Source of the DNA: Platerodrilus igneus
Taxonomy: Eukaryota > Arthropoda > Insecta > Coleoptera > Lycidae
Assembly (NCBI GenBank): GCA_036346225.1
Contig: JARFIW010001104.1
Location: 6,474,001-6,538,000 of the forward strand
Direction: 5' to 3'
DNA length: 64,000 nt
Both the position numbers and the translations under genes were made by a program. Below are positions 16,899 to 26,867 of the stretch, piece by piece (within the stretch, counting starts at the first letter, position 1; each line of letters opens with the position of its first letter). The notes beneath the pieces are model-generated. The model saw only the letters and a list, made by a program, of their open reading frames with translations, made no database searches and was not told the origin of the DNA.

Positions 16899-18242
16899 AT
16901 TAAACACTAGTTCATATACGTAGAAAATAAGAAAAACCCAAACCAACGCTTAAAGCAACAGTTACCTGGATACTAGTTCAGCACACGGCTGCCATCATTC
17001 CCACTTTGACTGCGGCATACAGGAACACCATCTTGCCTTGCCATAGCCATATTCTCCAGCAGTAACCATAACAGCACTCATCTACCATATTAAATGCATC
17101 CAATTTTCCCAAGCCCCTCGACAAGTACCATAAAATGTTGATGCACACACAATTTTACCAATCACCGATATCTATACAAACTCCATATGTACTCTCTTTT
17201 TGCATACTTATTGCAAATTCAAATTTAAAACAAATTTTACATTCTCAACTTAGTTCAAATATATTAATTTTGTAGCCATCAGCTGGTTGATAAGCTTGTA
17301 TGCTATTAAAACTTGTAGACTATTATCAAACTCTGATCAAAGGACTAAGAGCGAACTCTAAGAGAACTTAAGAGAGCGAAATTTTAAGAGAGAACTTAAA
17401 GAAAGCCCCACAACAACCTGCTGGAGTTTATATACAGTTTATCACCCCACAAAACCCTGTCAATACAAATATACCCTTCAACGTAAAATTCTCAACCGTC
17501 TTCAGTTCTCGCAATTTTACAACACAAACAAACTCCAACGGCCACTGTTTTCTGATAATTTTGTAACGTGCGCTCAAATTTCTTAGTAAAATCTTCCAAC
17601 CGCCACAATTTTTCGAAAATATTTTCTTGAAACGCTAACAAACGTTCGCAATCCACACTTTTACTTGACTTCTATTCCCGTATTTAAACATCTGTCCCCA
17701 ATCACGAAGCGTATTTTAAATCCAACTTGATAAAGTTAACATTTAATACGTCGCTAATGGTACAAGGGTATCATCAATCTCTCTCCAACATACGCTACCA
17801 ACGTCATCTCTCTCTTGCATTGTACCCAATCTAGTTTGTATTGCCACCTCTTTGTTATAACTCCATTACCCTAACACGTGTTATCCTCATCTCACTTGTA
17901 GTTATTTTATCCGCTACTCCCTCTTTGTTTCTTGCAGGCAAGTTGAACTTGTAACGGACAACAATTATTTACACACTTCAGCTATAAATCTAATACAATT
18001 AACAGCTATAACTTACGCTATTAGGAATTTGCTGTTGTTTGTTCAACGTTATCTTAAAATATACCAGAAACAATAAAGACGGCTAAATTTGTTTCTTCTT
18101 TACATGTTATTAGAAAAGCTTCGACAAACAGTTTTAAAACTTTCAACACCTATAACTATACCAAAACGGTTTCAAATACTAACGCTTTTAAAATTTCACA
18201 TACCATTTCCTATAATTAAATACAAAGCTTAAATTGTTAGCC
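16899..18242. other. No gene recognised
   Basis: AT-rich; the A-rich and C-rich patches give only short frames. I see no motif here. Confidence 0.5.
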
Positions 18243-19110
18243 AATTCTATTAAAACGTAACCGTGACTTTGTTATTTTAATCGAAATACCCTGTATCTAA
18301 TGTCAGTTCTCGATTCTGTGTTTATTTTTGATTATTGTTTTTAATACTATCGTATACCTATCAGTCATAGTTTTCGAGATTTTCATTTTTCCGTTTTTTT
18401 ATTAGGGAAACGTGACTTCAATTAAACATTGATACACACATGCTTTTAAAACGTTTAACTCGGGTTGGGATTAGCTAAAGCCGAAAGGTTTCGCATTCTG
18501 TATTCAAATTCTAGAGTAAACATACAGGGTAATCCAGGCATAATTGTTCCTTACATAATTAAAAAAATTGTTTAAGGTTCGGTTTTTTAAATGGAATGCC
18601 CTGTGTATTAATTAAGATTCAAAAAGCTGCTGAATTTAGCTATTTTTTATGTATAATGTTTCTATACTTAAGTCTACTAGTTTGTGACATAACCAATAAT
18701 ATTTAATTAAATCAAATAAATGCAACTAAATTATCATAACAATACATTATCGCTAAATGAAAAAACTATGCACAAAAGGGGGGTAAAACGTTAATCAAAT
18801 AACTAATTTAATGCATTAATTATTCAAAACAATGACCAATTTCATCCAAACATTCTAAGATTGGGTTATACACGCTTTCTGTGCTGGTTTCTCCAAGTTC
18901 AGCACGTTTTAGGGATTGAAAAGTCTGATTCACCCTATTTTTAACTCTTCTGTAGTATTTACTGGTATTATGTAAACAATATTCTTTAAGATAAAAATCC
19001 AGTGGAGATGTCGGGAGATCTTGGAGGGCAATTCCAGGGTCCCAAGAGTTTGAATCATCTATCTTCAAAAATGTTGTGAGCTTGGCGCTTGATCGGTATT
19101 CCATGCAGAC
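18243..19110 (-). mobile_element. 3' half of an old mariner-like element
   Basis: On the minus strand a transposase C-terminus (18820-19104) is followed by a 3' region that runs to about 18243. That 3' region is repeated in inverted orientation at about 22580-23060. It contains several ACAGGG(T/C)-type ends, for example at 18525-18605 a short unit bounded by ACAGGGTAATCC and GGAATGCCCTGT. The 5' half of the transposase is missing. Confidence 0.6.
18820..19104 (-). pseudogene. Mariner-like transposase C-terminal fragment
   Basis: A 94-codon open frame. Residues about 30-37 read LPTSPLDF, a decayed form of the SPDLTPLDFFLWG region around the last catalytic acid, with LKEY in place of LWGY. The end reads ILECLDEIGHCFE, close to the usual family ending (R-x-x-C-I-x-x-x-G-H-H-F-E). 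The middle has the expected basic helices. The N-terminal DNA-binding domain and the first two catalytic residues are absent. The call rests on the order of these two motifs and on the mariner-type 3' region that follows; I am fairly sure of the superfamily, not of the lineage. Confidence 0.6.
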
Positions 19111-21058
19111 ACGAAAGAAAGCAGTAACACCAGTAAAGAAAATCGCCTACACCGATTACCGCAACTAAGCAGGGAGAAAGGTAGAATGGAAATTCAAAAC
19201 AATTATATTTCGGGCTGGCTCAAATTATCGCAGAGTGGGGTGGTTCATACGAAAGAAAAATTGGAAAATCTCGGTAAACCGGTTTATTATAAACCTTTAA
19301 TAAACATAGTCCCAAAAGGAATATTTACAAAACAACAAAAAAGTACATTTCCGTAATCGTTTTGGTATGACGAGATGTAAACAAAGTGTGAATTTGTATA
19401 TTACATAATATAAACATATATATTTAAGCCAATATTAGGAATAAAATCTAAATAATAATTGCATATCTACATACTAGTATAATGTCTCTAGCCCTAAATA
19501 TGTACAAGAAGAAATTATCCATAAAATTTACAGTAATTCTACCTACAAGGAAAAAAGTATACGTAATCCATACATGCTGTTTTGTGAAGTGCACCTTCTC
19601 AAGGAATAACGTAACATTAAACTTCTATAATATAACCCTAATGTTCACTTACTCTAATTTAGAATTTGGTAAGTATGTTGTTGACGTTAACATTCATGTA
19701 TAGTAACAAATGCTCTAAGGTTCGGTTTAACTAGTTATTACTTTGAAAATAAGTACATATTTACTCATGTACTGTGAATGTGACTTTGTAACGTGTCGTC
19801 TGCAATTTACTGGATAATCATGAGTAAGAAATTTCTGAACAGCATACGAAGTGTTTATTTTTCACAGCAGCATCAAATAGTAAAAACAAACTGAAAACTG
19901 TACGTTAGACCGAGCTATCTGCGTCTCTGGTACCATCTTACAGGATTCGGAAAATGTGGTCTGATTCCAGAGATGGATTGGACTCTGACTCCACCAATTT
20001 AAATACGTTAGAATACTAAGTACAGAAAGCATTTTAATATCGCGATTCACAACAACCCTTTTCGCCAAAAGGATGTTGTATTGAATGCGTAGCTTTCACA
20101 GCACGGTCTGTATTTATAAAAAAAAACCATGTAGGGGGCAACGTGTTTGGTTTTCAAAAATATCTCCAAAGGATTAAGTGTATAGAATTCTCAGACAGCA
20201 CCTGCAAAAGTATACGAACTGTAAAATAAAGCTTGCAAATAAAGTGGTAACAGCTACCAAGAATTGTTAACAAAGGACAATCTTATTGCTTTTTGAACAC
20301 CTGCACAGCTGCAATATAACAGCATACCGCTTGATGGAAGCTGTTGGTATAAACCCATCGTAAACTTTCATTTACTAGGCAGGTGGTTATTGCCACATAA
20401 TGACTTAAGGAAAGCCATAAATGTATGCGCAGCTGTGGTTAAACCGTATATCCACTGCAGGTGTTAGAACATATTTGAAGCGACTTTATAAGGTAAAGTT
20501 GCTAAGCAAATGTTTGTTTTATTTGATTGATTGATATAATGCGACTAACAAAGCAATATACTTAAGAGTAAACACTTGAAGAAATTTTATAAAATAGCAC
20601 TTATTTAAATTGAAAAGAAATCGAAGTTTTTGATCGATAGCTTTTATGATTTAAAATAATATGGGAACCGTGAAGACGTTTAGACATTTTTTAGAGTGTA
20701 ATAAATAATAGTAAGTTGAATGCAGAGAAGATCGCTTGCAGGATTTCAACGTAACAACGTTACTTCAATTGTTCAATGTGTTGGAGCCCCGTCAAGCTGA
20801 TACCAACTGTTGTGTTATTGTGCCAGTGTAAGGGTATCTGTAAAATCCTCAACTAGCGTGGTTATAATTTCTAAATATTTTCGAGAAGTTTAACTTTTTG
20901 TCGTAAATTAAATACTAAACTTCATTGTCTATTATTAAAGAGAATAAATTAAAACTGAACATTTCTTGAAAATTTTTTCGCAAGGTGACGGTTTTTAGTA
21001 GCCTAAAAATTATTGTTTTTTTCTATTGTAAATGCCTTCACAAAGGAATTTTGACTAG
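19111..21058. other. No gene recognised
   Basis: AT-rich. Frames at 19482-19703 and 19862-20068 lack any recognisable motif or coding context. Confidence 0.5.
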
Positions 21059-21289
21059 TTAGTCCGAATAATTTCTTTTAAAAAAAATGGATGTTCTTGA
21101 ATACGCATTAATAAACAAAAACACAACTCCACTCTTTGTGAATAATCTCTTAAACACTTGTATTTTAATAAACTTATAGCCGTGCAAATTATTTTTAGCC
21201 AATATTCTCTGTATAGATGAGTACTTTAAATTCAATTCGTATGAAGCCAATCTTATTGAAGATTGTGGAAAGACATGAAAATATGCCAA
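21059..21289 (-). pseudogene. Tc1/mariner transposase DNA-binding-domain fragment
   Basis: A 76-codon frame whose residues 8-45 (FPQSSIRLASYELNLKYSS, then IQRILAKNNLHGYKF) match the second helix-turn-helix of Tc1/mariner transposases, where the usual form is NP-x-S-T-R-x-x-(S/A)-x-E-L-x-I-S-x-x-S-V-x-R-I-L-K...LHPYK. No catalytic region follows; the frame runs into low-complexity sequence. It lies 110 bp left of a separate, better-defined mariner element and has a different sequence, so it is an independent relic. Confidence 0.55.
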
Positions 21290-21439
21290 AACCTTAATTT
21301 TATTACCTTCGTTATAAGAATAAATTCGTAAGAACTGTATTTAAATAAACATTTTCTTTCGTGTCATGCGAGATTAACTTACTAAGAAACACAAGGTACG
21401 AGGGCAGACCAAAAAGTGATGCACACGAACAAAAACAAA

Positions 21440-22010
21440 TAGCAAAAACGGGCAATAATTAAATCAAAGTACATATATTTATTTTCAATATAATCACCGA
21501 TAAGCTTAACATATTTCCCCCAACGTGTAACAATTTTCTTCATCCCGTCATTGAAAAATTCTTCCGACTTCTCTCATATCCAGGACGCATTAGCTGCCTT
21601 AACCTCATCGTCCAAAGAGATTCCAGGTGGCAATATTCACCGCTCTGTATTTTCTCTTCGGGATTGTAATGATGGACCCAATCGACGCTGTTTGTTCTTG
21701 CATGTGAGATGGTGTAATACCCAGCGTGCACACATTTTACGGTACCCCAATTTTTCAATAATGAGGCCGACACGTACTTTGGATATTCCAATATGGTTTG
21801 CGATACATTTTTGTGTGACTCGCCGGTCATTTTGAATCAAGTCGTTGACTAGTTGAAAATGTTTATCTTCTGTGACAGTGATCGAACGTCCTCTGTATGT
21901 TTTATCAACAATTATGGCTTTTATAGAATCGCAACCACGAAATTTTAATACCCATCGATTTACAGTAGATCTATCAACAGTATCATCACCATAAACACTA
22001 CTTCTAATTT
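21440..22010 (-). pseudogene. Mariner transposase lacking its catalytic core
   Basis: From about 22000 leftwards the minus strand encodes a clear N-terminal paired helix-turn-helix region: DRSTVNRWVLKFRG, then GRSITVTED, then NDRRVTQKCIANHIGISKVR, then IIEKLGYRKMCARWVLHHLT (about 21840-21690). The frame breaks at about 21640, and a +1 shift gives the normal C-terminus: LDDEVKAANASW, FFNDGMKKIVTRW and GDYIE (about 21620-21470). The central 150 or so residues with all three catalytic acids are missing. A stop in the C-terminal part and the frame break confirm that it is dead. It could be moved only by a transposase supplied from elsewhere. Confidence 0.85.
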
Positions 22011-22051
22011 TTCAATGGTCTACCCGAAGATACTACATTGACCAGGAAACT

Positions 22052-22294
22052 ATTTTTTTTCATGGAAATTTTGAATTTGGCCGAACTTTGCTATTCCAAG
22101 CAAGGTAGGGGTCTTTAACGTGCGTGACAACACTCACACACTGGACCTTTTTACCTCTCATCCGAACGAGAGTGTATTTTGTGAAAAATGTTCGCCTTAT
22201 ATTTTTCAAGCGGACCATGTCGAGATTCGAACCCGGGACCTTGGGCATAGTAGTCAGACGCATTCCAACTACGTCACGGAGCCACACCGTCACC
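22052..22294 (-). mobile_element. tRNA-derived SINE (family S1), copy 2
   Basis: The complement of the same SINE seen at 15975-16274. The head at the right end has a B box, GGTTCGAATCTC. The body has CTCTCGTTCGGATGAGAGG and GTGTGAGTGTTGTCACGCAC. It ends in a short A-run (T-run at 22052-22060 on the plus strand). It is shorter than copy 1 at the 3' end. No clear target duplication is visible. Confidence 0.85.
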
Positions 22295-22579
22295 ATATTA
22301 AACGGTCACAGTTGAAAATTCGATAACAGTGCACTGTCTAACTTGCGTTGATATAGCACTATAACACATCTTCATGCTTTTGCTACGCAAAACGAACTAG
22401 TAAACGCAACGCCTTCAAAGCGGGCATACGTATAGACGGGGATTTTGACGTCCGAATACCACCATGCGTGCTTCTTTAGGTTATGTTGTTCGAGTTCTAC
22501 AGGCATGTGTTCATCACTTTTCAGTCTACCCTCGTGACAACGAAAAGAAACAAGCAATTAGAGAGCGTCAAATTTCCAT

Positions 22580-23060
22580 AGACTGCTTGTTCAAAAATTC
22601 TATTTGCGAAAATTATTCAATTAATTGCTTGTAAGTTTAAAACTAGTCGAGTTAAGTATAGTAACAGTAGACATAAAAAATAGCAAATTTCAGTCGCTTT
22701 CTAAATTTCCAATAATATACAGGGCGTTTCATTTAAAAACCGAACATTTAACACTTTTTTAAAATTATGTAAGGAGCAGTTGCGCCTGGATCACCCTGTA
22801 TGTTTACTATAAGTTTTGGATACAGGATGCGAAGCCTTTGGGCCTTAACTAACCTCAACCCGAATTGGAGTTTCTTAAAGTTTAGAAGCATAACTACATC
22901 GACGTTTAATCGAAGTCACGTTTCTCTAATAAAAAAAAAAGAGAAAATGAAAGTCCCGAAAACTATCACAAATCGGCATACGGCAGTTTTAAGATTAGAT
23001 AGAGGGTATTTCAATTAAAATAACAAAGTTACTACCACTTTTAAATAGAATTGACAACGC
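22580..23060 (+). repeat. Inverted copy of the 18.2-18.7 kb mariner 3' region
   Basis: Matches the complement of 18243-18690 with the same order of blocks: AAAAATAGC-AA-TTCAG, ACAGGGC-TTYCATTTAAAAA, AATTATGTAAGGA-CA, CCTGGATYACCCTGTATGTT, and an AGGGTATTTCAATT end. There is no transposase reading frame at this copy. Confidence 0.75.
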
Positions 23061-23923
23061 TGCATAGTTGAAAATATTTAAAATAGAGACAGCAGGTTCG
23101 CTTACATAAACAAACCAAAAATTCAAAGCGCTGTGGTGTTAAGTAGGTATTTGTTCCAGTTTGTGCTTATTAACACTTATACGTGTTCATCTTGTAAATA
23201 ATTAGATATGGTGTCGTATATTAATTGGCAGTACGGTAACTATACGTTGTGTTGCTTGTGTATATATTGACATATATGTTGCAATAGTGTGCCCTGCTAG
23301 ATTCCACCACCCGCTCCTGGTATCAAGGTTGCAGAAATTACAAGATATTACTCACTAAGATGTTGCTTTCAGCACCATATACTTCAAAACTTATCGCCAT
23401 ACTGTTTTTAATATTTTTTGAAACAAATATATTTTAGTCTGATTACATTAGGGCGGCACTGTTTTATGCAATAGTCCAAAATTTTCGTTCTTTTGGCATA
23501 ATAAAACCTCAAATGAGTTCATTTTACTAAATAACTTTACTTGAGTAACACCCTTATCACAATTCCACCCAAGTCGAAGCTTTTAACGTAATGCATTTTT
23601 TTCCACAATCAAGTTTTATGAAGAAAGTAATAAAGACAGTGAGAGAACAACTTTAAACGGAATTGAAAGCGAACATTACGTTTAATGCGATGAATGTGAG
23701 CAAAACAAAAGAAATATGTTCAAGAAAATGCGGATAGTTGTTGCAATGTAAATTTTAATTCTGTTTGAAAATCTCGTTGGCATTTATGCTATTGTAAGAG
23801 CGTTTGGCAATTGTACCGATCTAAAACATAGTTTATCAGTGGTTCTCAGTGTTTGCAAATAAGAACAAGAAAAGCCCTAATTGCTTTTGCGTTTAGACTT
23901 TTAGCATTCTGTAAGTTTTGTAA
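23061..23923. other. No gene recognised
   Basis: Holds one stray copy of the ~58-bp repeat (about 23150-23210). Otherwise nothing is recognisable. Confidence 0.5.
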
Positions 23924-24019
23924 CTATACTCCATTCCAGTTAAGAAGGTACTGAAGAAAAAGATAGGACTGAATTTTAGCGATTCTCATTGGTGGATGGA
24001 TGAGCTAAGTGTACACAAG

Positions 24020-24030
24020 TATAAATATCC
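24020..24030 (+). promoter_or_regulatory. TATA box of the transposase gene
   Basis: TATAAATATCC lies about 95 bp inside the left TIR and about 300 bp before the ATG, upstream of a 5' UTR with an intron. It is the only good TATA element in this leader. Confidence 0.5.
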
Positions 24031-24258
24031 CGTATGTTTGTGTTGGTTGTTTGAACATTTTTATTATAAGACAGATTGTCAATTGGCATTTTGACATTTG
24101 CTATTGCCCCTTCATATTTTCGTTTTTGTTATTTATTGTATTTTGTTATTAGTTTGCTTTTGAAATTTTGCTCGGCATTATTAATTTGTGTTAATTTTAT
24201 ATTTAGTATCAAAACAGTTCTTGTCAGAGCTATAAAACACCAGTGTCTTCATAATAAG

Positions 24259-24313
24259 GTAAGCATGTCTCATTAAAGATAAGCATATAATAATAACAAT
24301 GAATTCTTTTCAG
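24259..24313 (+). other. 5' UTR intron, 55 nt
   Basis: A consensus donor AAG|GTAAGC at 24259 and an acceptor TTCTTTTCAG|A ending at 24313. The spacing and the start codon 14 nt downstream fit a very short insect-type leader intron. Confidence 0.65.
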
Positions 24314-24327
24314 ACTTTTATTTAATT

Positions 24328-25742
24328 ATGGATCACCAACCTATTAAAAACCCGAAGGGCAAACATGTTATGAGCGGGCAAAAGCTTATTGCCTATAATA
24401 TATATTTGAAAAATTCCACAAATGCATCCAAAACGCAATCTGTGAAGCAAACTGCATTAGAAGTGGGTTTAGGTGTTCGATCAATGTGGAATATTGTAAA
24501 AGAAATGGAAACTACTGGTACTGTTTCCTCGCCAAAGACTACAAGAGTGCGTACAACAATCTACGACGAACTTGAAGAATTTGAAAGATGTGCGATTCGA
24601 CGCATGTTCATGCATTTTACTTTAGAAATGAATTACCAAATTTGGAGAAAGTATTACATGCAATAAACAATGATGACTCTTTACCAAACTTCAATCGCAC
24701 ATCACTTTATCGGGTAATGATGAAATTGGGTTTTAAATATGGAAAGCGTAGCCGAAAAACAATTTTAATTGAAAAACCTGAAATTGTGTTGTGGCGAAGA
24801 AAATATTTAACTGCAATTAAAAAGTATAGAGCTGAAGGCAAAAGAATTTATTATACTGATGAAACGTGGGTGAATGCTGGACATGTAAAGAACAAGGTAT
24901 GGCAAGACACCGCTGTAAAAACAGCAAGGCAGGCATTAATCGAAGGTTTATCGACTGGTATACGAGATCCCTCTGGCAAGGGCAAGAGATTAATTGTTGC
25001 GCACATGGGTAGTGATATGGAATTTGTCAATGGTGCATATTTAAACTTTCAATCTAAAAAAACAGGTATCGTATTAACACTATAAACAACTTAGGACCCT
25101 GAGTTCATAATTATCGTTTTAGGAGATTATCACGAAGACATGAACGGTAAAGCGTTAACAACTTGGTTGAAAGGTGTATTACCTCTTTTTGATAATGATA
25201 GTGTAATTGTGCTGCTTGATAATGCTCCTTATTCCAGCGTCAAAGCCGATAAGGTTCCAAATCAAAGTTGGCGGAAAGAACAAATTTATAATTGGTTAAA
25301 CGCAAAACACATTGAAGTTACCAAAGAGCTATTAAAAGTTGAATTATTAGCCTTAGTAAAGCAGCACTCTCTAGCTCACCCGGCACCTTATGTTGTTGAC
25401 GAAATTGTAAAACGCTCTGGCAGAACTGTATTAAGGTTACCCCCATACCACTGCAATCTAAATCCAATTGAGCTGATTTGGGCTCGAGTAAAGCAGCATG
25501 TAGCTACCAACAGTTCTACTTTTAAAATTAACGACGTGAAGGTGCTTCTGGATGAAGGAATTGCAGTCATAGATAAAGGACATTGGGTTAATTGTATTAG
25601 CCATACAATTAAAGAAGAAGAAAGAATGTGGAAATTGGATGGCATTGTCGAAGAACTTGTCGAACAAATTGTAATAAATGTTGGATATGAAAGTACAACA
25701 GACGACGAAGATACCTCTGGGTATGATATGGACGTAGATTAA
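24328..25742 (+). pseudogene. Sailor-like DDE transposase, one frameshift
   Basis: Cut-and-paste transposase. Translation starts at ATG 24328, just after the leader intron. Residues 1-90 form the helix-turn-helix region (SGQKLIAYNIYL near residue 18). A one-base deletion at about 24604 shifts the frame; the protein continues from 24606 as VHAFYFRNELPNLEKV. A 57-nt intron (25066-25122) lies between KTG and DYHEDMNG. Catalytic residues are all present: D in YYTDETWVNAGH, D in VIVLLDNAPY, E in PPYHCNLNPIELIW. About 83 residues separate the second D from E, far more than the 34-41 of ordinary Tc1/mariner and close to what is described for the Sailor (DD82E) group. The acidic tail ends at a TAA (25740-25742), about 450 residues in total. 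Apart from the single deletion the gene looks intact, so the deletion could also be a sequencing error. Confidence 0.9.
25066..25122 (+). other. Coding intron, 57 nt
   Basis: Donor ACAG|GTATCG and acceptor CGTTTTAG|GAGAT. Removing it restores the ACA-GGA-GAT-TAT codons, giving the family motif KTGDYHEDMNG. Without splicing, the frame ends at a TAA inside the intron (25083-25085). Confidence 0.85.
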
Positions 25743-26099
25743 ATATAAATTTGTAATATCATTGTTTTGATATTTTGTGATGTGTTTAATTAAAAATAGC
25801 TTATATATTGTTTTATATTAATATTTTATTTAAACTTTAACCAAACTGGTAGAAAATAAAGTTCAATAATGCTTGATATGTTTTAAAACCGTGTTTCTTG
25901 GATGTATTTATTCAAAAACCTCAATTTTGCAAAAAATATAAATAAAAATCTGTCTAAACATCAATGCATTGCTTTAATTTCAATCATTGTTAACAAACTT
26001 ACAACCTTTCGAAAAAATGAAACTGACAGAATTTTATCAAAGCATTCTATAACTCCAGGTGAATGTTTGTTTCTACCATAATTGTTAAGTAAAGACTAA

Positions 26100-26247
26100 G
26101 GGGCAAATTCATAAAGCACACTTAAGCCACACTCATACTTAAGTAATGCTCTATCTCAATTTTTGGTATTCGGTAAAATACTAAAAGTTGAGATGGAACA
26201 TTGATTAAGTATGAGTGTAGCTTAAGTGTGCTTTATGAATTTGCCCC
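26100..26247. mobile_element. 148-bp hairpin MITE with TAA duplication
   Basis: GGGGCAAATTCATAAAGCAC at 26100 is complementary to the right end at 26247, and the complementarity continues inwards with small gaps for about 70 bp, so the whole element can fold into one stem. TAA flanks both ends (26097-26099, 26248-26250). A 3-bp TAA/TWA duplication is typical of PIF/Harbinger-type elements, so those are the likely source of its transposase. Confidence 0.85.
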
Positions 26248-26867
26248 TAAGTTTCGTCCGTATTAAACTTAATGTAGTTCCAAGTCCAATTTTATCTTCT
26301 GAAATTTAATACCAAATTACAAATACTCCTTGTTATTATTTAGACAACTATCCTAGGAGAAGGATCGAAACGTCAATAAAATCATTTTCAAAAAGCAATG
26401 TGGTCTTATTCCTTAAGAAGAACACCAAATTGCAATTACTGAATGCAATAATACTTAAAAATTAACTAATACAGTCAGCCATTTGCATTGTTATTTTTGA
26501 AAAACTATCGTCACAAAATAGTAAATATACAACCGACGCCGGCAACTTTTCAAATACAGCAACTAATAAATTTTTGATCTGTGTAAATCTGACTCAAACA
26601 CAAGCGCCATCTACTACCTTCTTAACTGGAATGGAGTATAGATGTAAAATTTTTACTTATGTACATCTAAGAATTAAAATTTTTTATATAAAAATAATGT
26701 TTTTGTCAGCAAAGCAACAGATTTTAATCAGCAAATAGTGCAAACTGAAATCATTCGTTCTGCAAGCTAAAATATCGGAGTTAATCGGTACTGAGATCGG
26801 TAGTGAAATAGACGAATCGGATTTGATATTGACAGATATTAATCAAAGAGAATATAAATATATATAT

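Larger units (their letters stand above)
21399..22534 (-). mobile_element. Mariner element, TIR to TIR, internally deleted
   Basis: The left end CGAGGGCAGACCAAAAAGTG (21399) and the right end, whose complement is CGAGGGTAGACTGAAAAGTG (ends at 22534), are terminal inverted repeats with 17 of 20 identities. TA precedes the left end; the right flank reads TG, so the expected TA duplication has decayed on that side. The transposase lies on the minus strand. A family S1 SINE has inserted at 22052-22294 and accounts for about 240 bp of the length. Without it the element is about 890 bp, clearly shorter than a full mariner (about 1.3 kb). Confidence 0.85.
23924..26641 (+). mobile_element. Sailor-like IS630-Tc1-mariner transposon
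   Basis: Perfect 27-bp terminal inverted repeats at 23924-23950 (starts CTATACTCCATTCCAGTTAA) and 26615-26641. The terminal bases TATA are self-complementary, which fits insertion at TA. Between them are a TATA box, a spliced transposase gene and a long 3' region that carries a nested hairpin MITE (26100-26247). Identical ends and a nearly open gene point to recent activity. The length of about 2.7 kb (2.57 kb without the MITE) fits an autonomous element. Confidence 0.9.

Noticed and set aside
22060..22326. Several open frames on both strands around 22.1-22.3 kb
   Set aside because: They coincide with the S1 SINE; the same peptides appear in the other SINE copy.
22372..22557. 61-codon minus-strand frame as the N-terminus of the mariner transposase
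   Set aside because: It crosses the TIR of the element and does not resemble a mariner N-terminus; it is 5' untranslated sequence.
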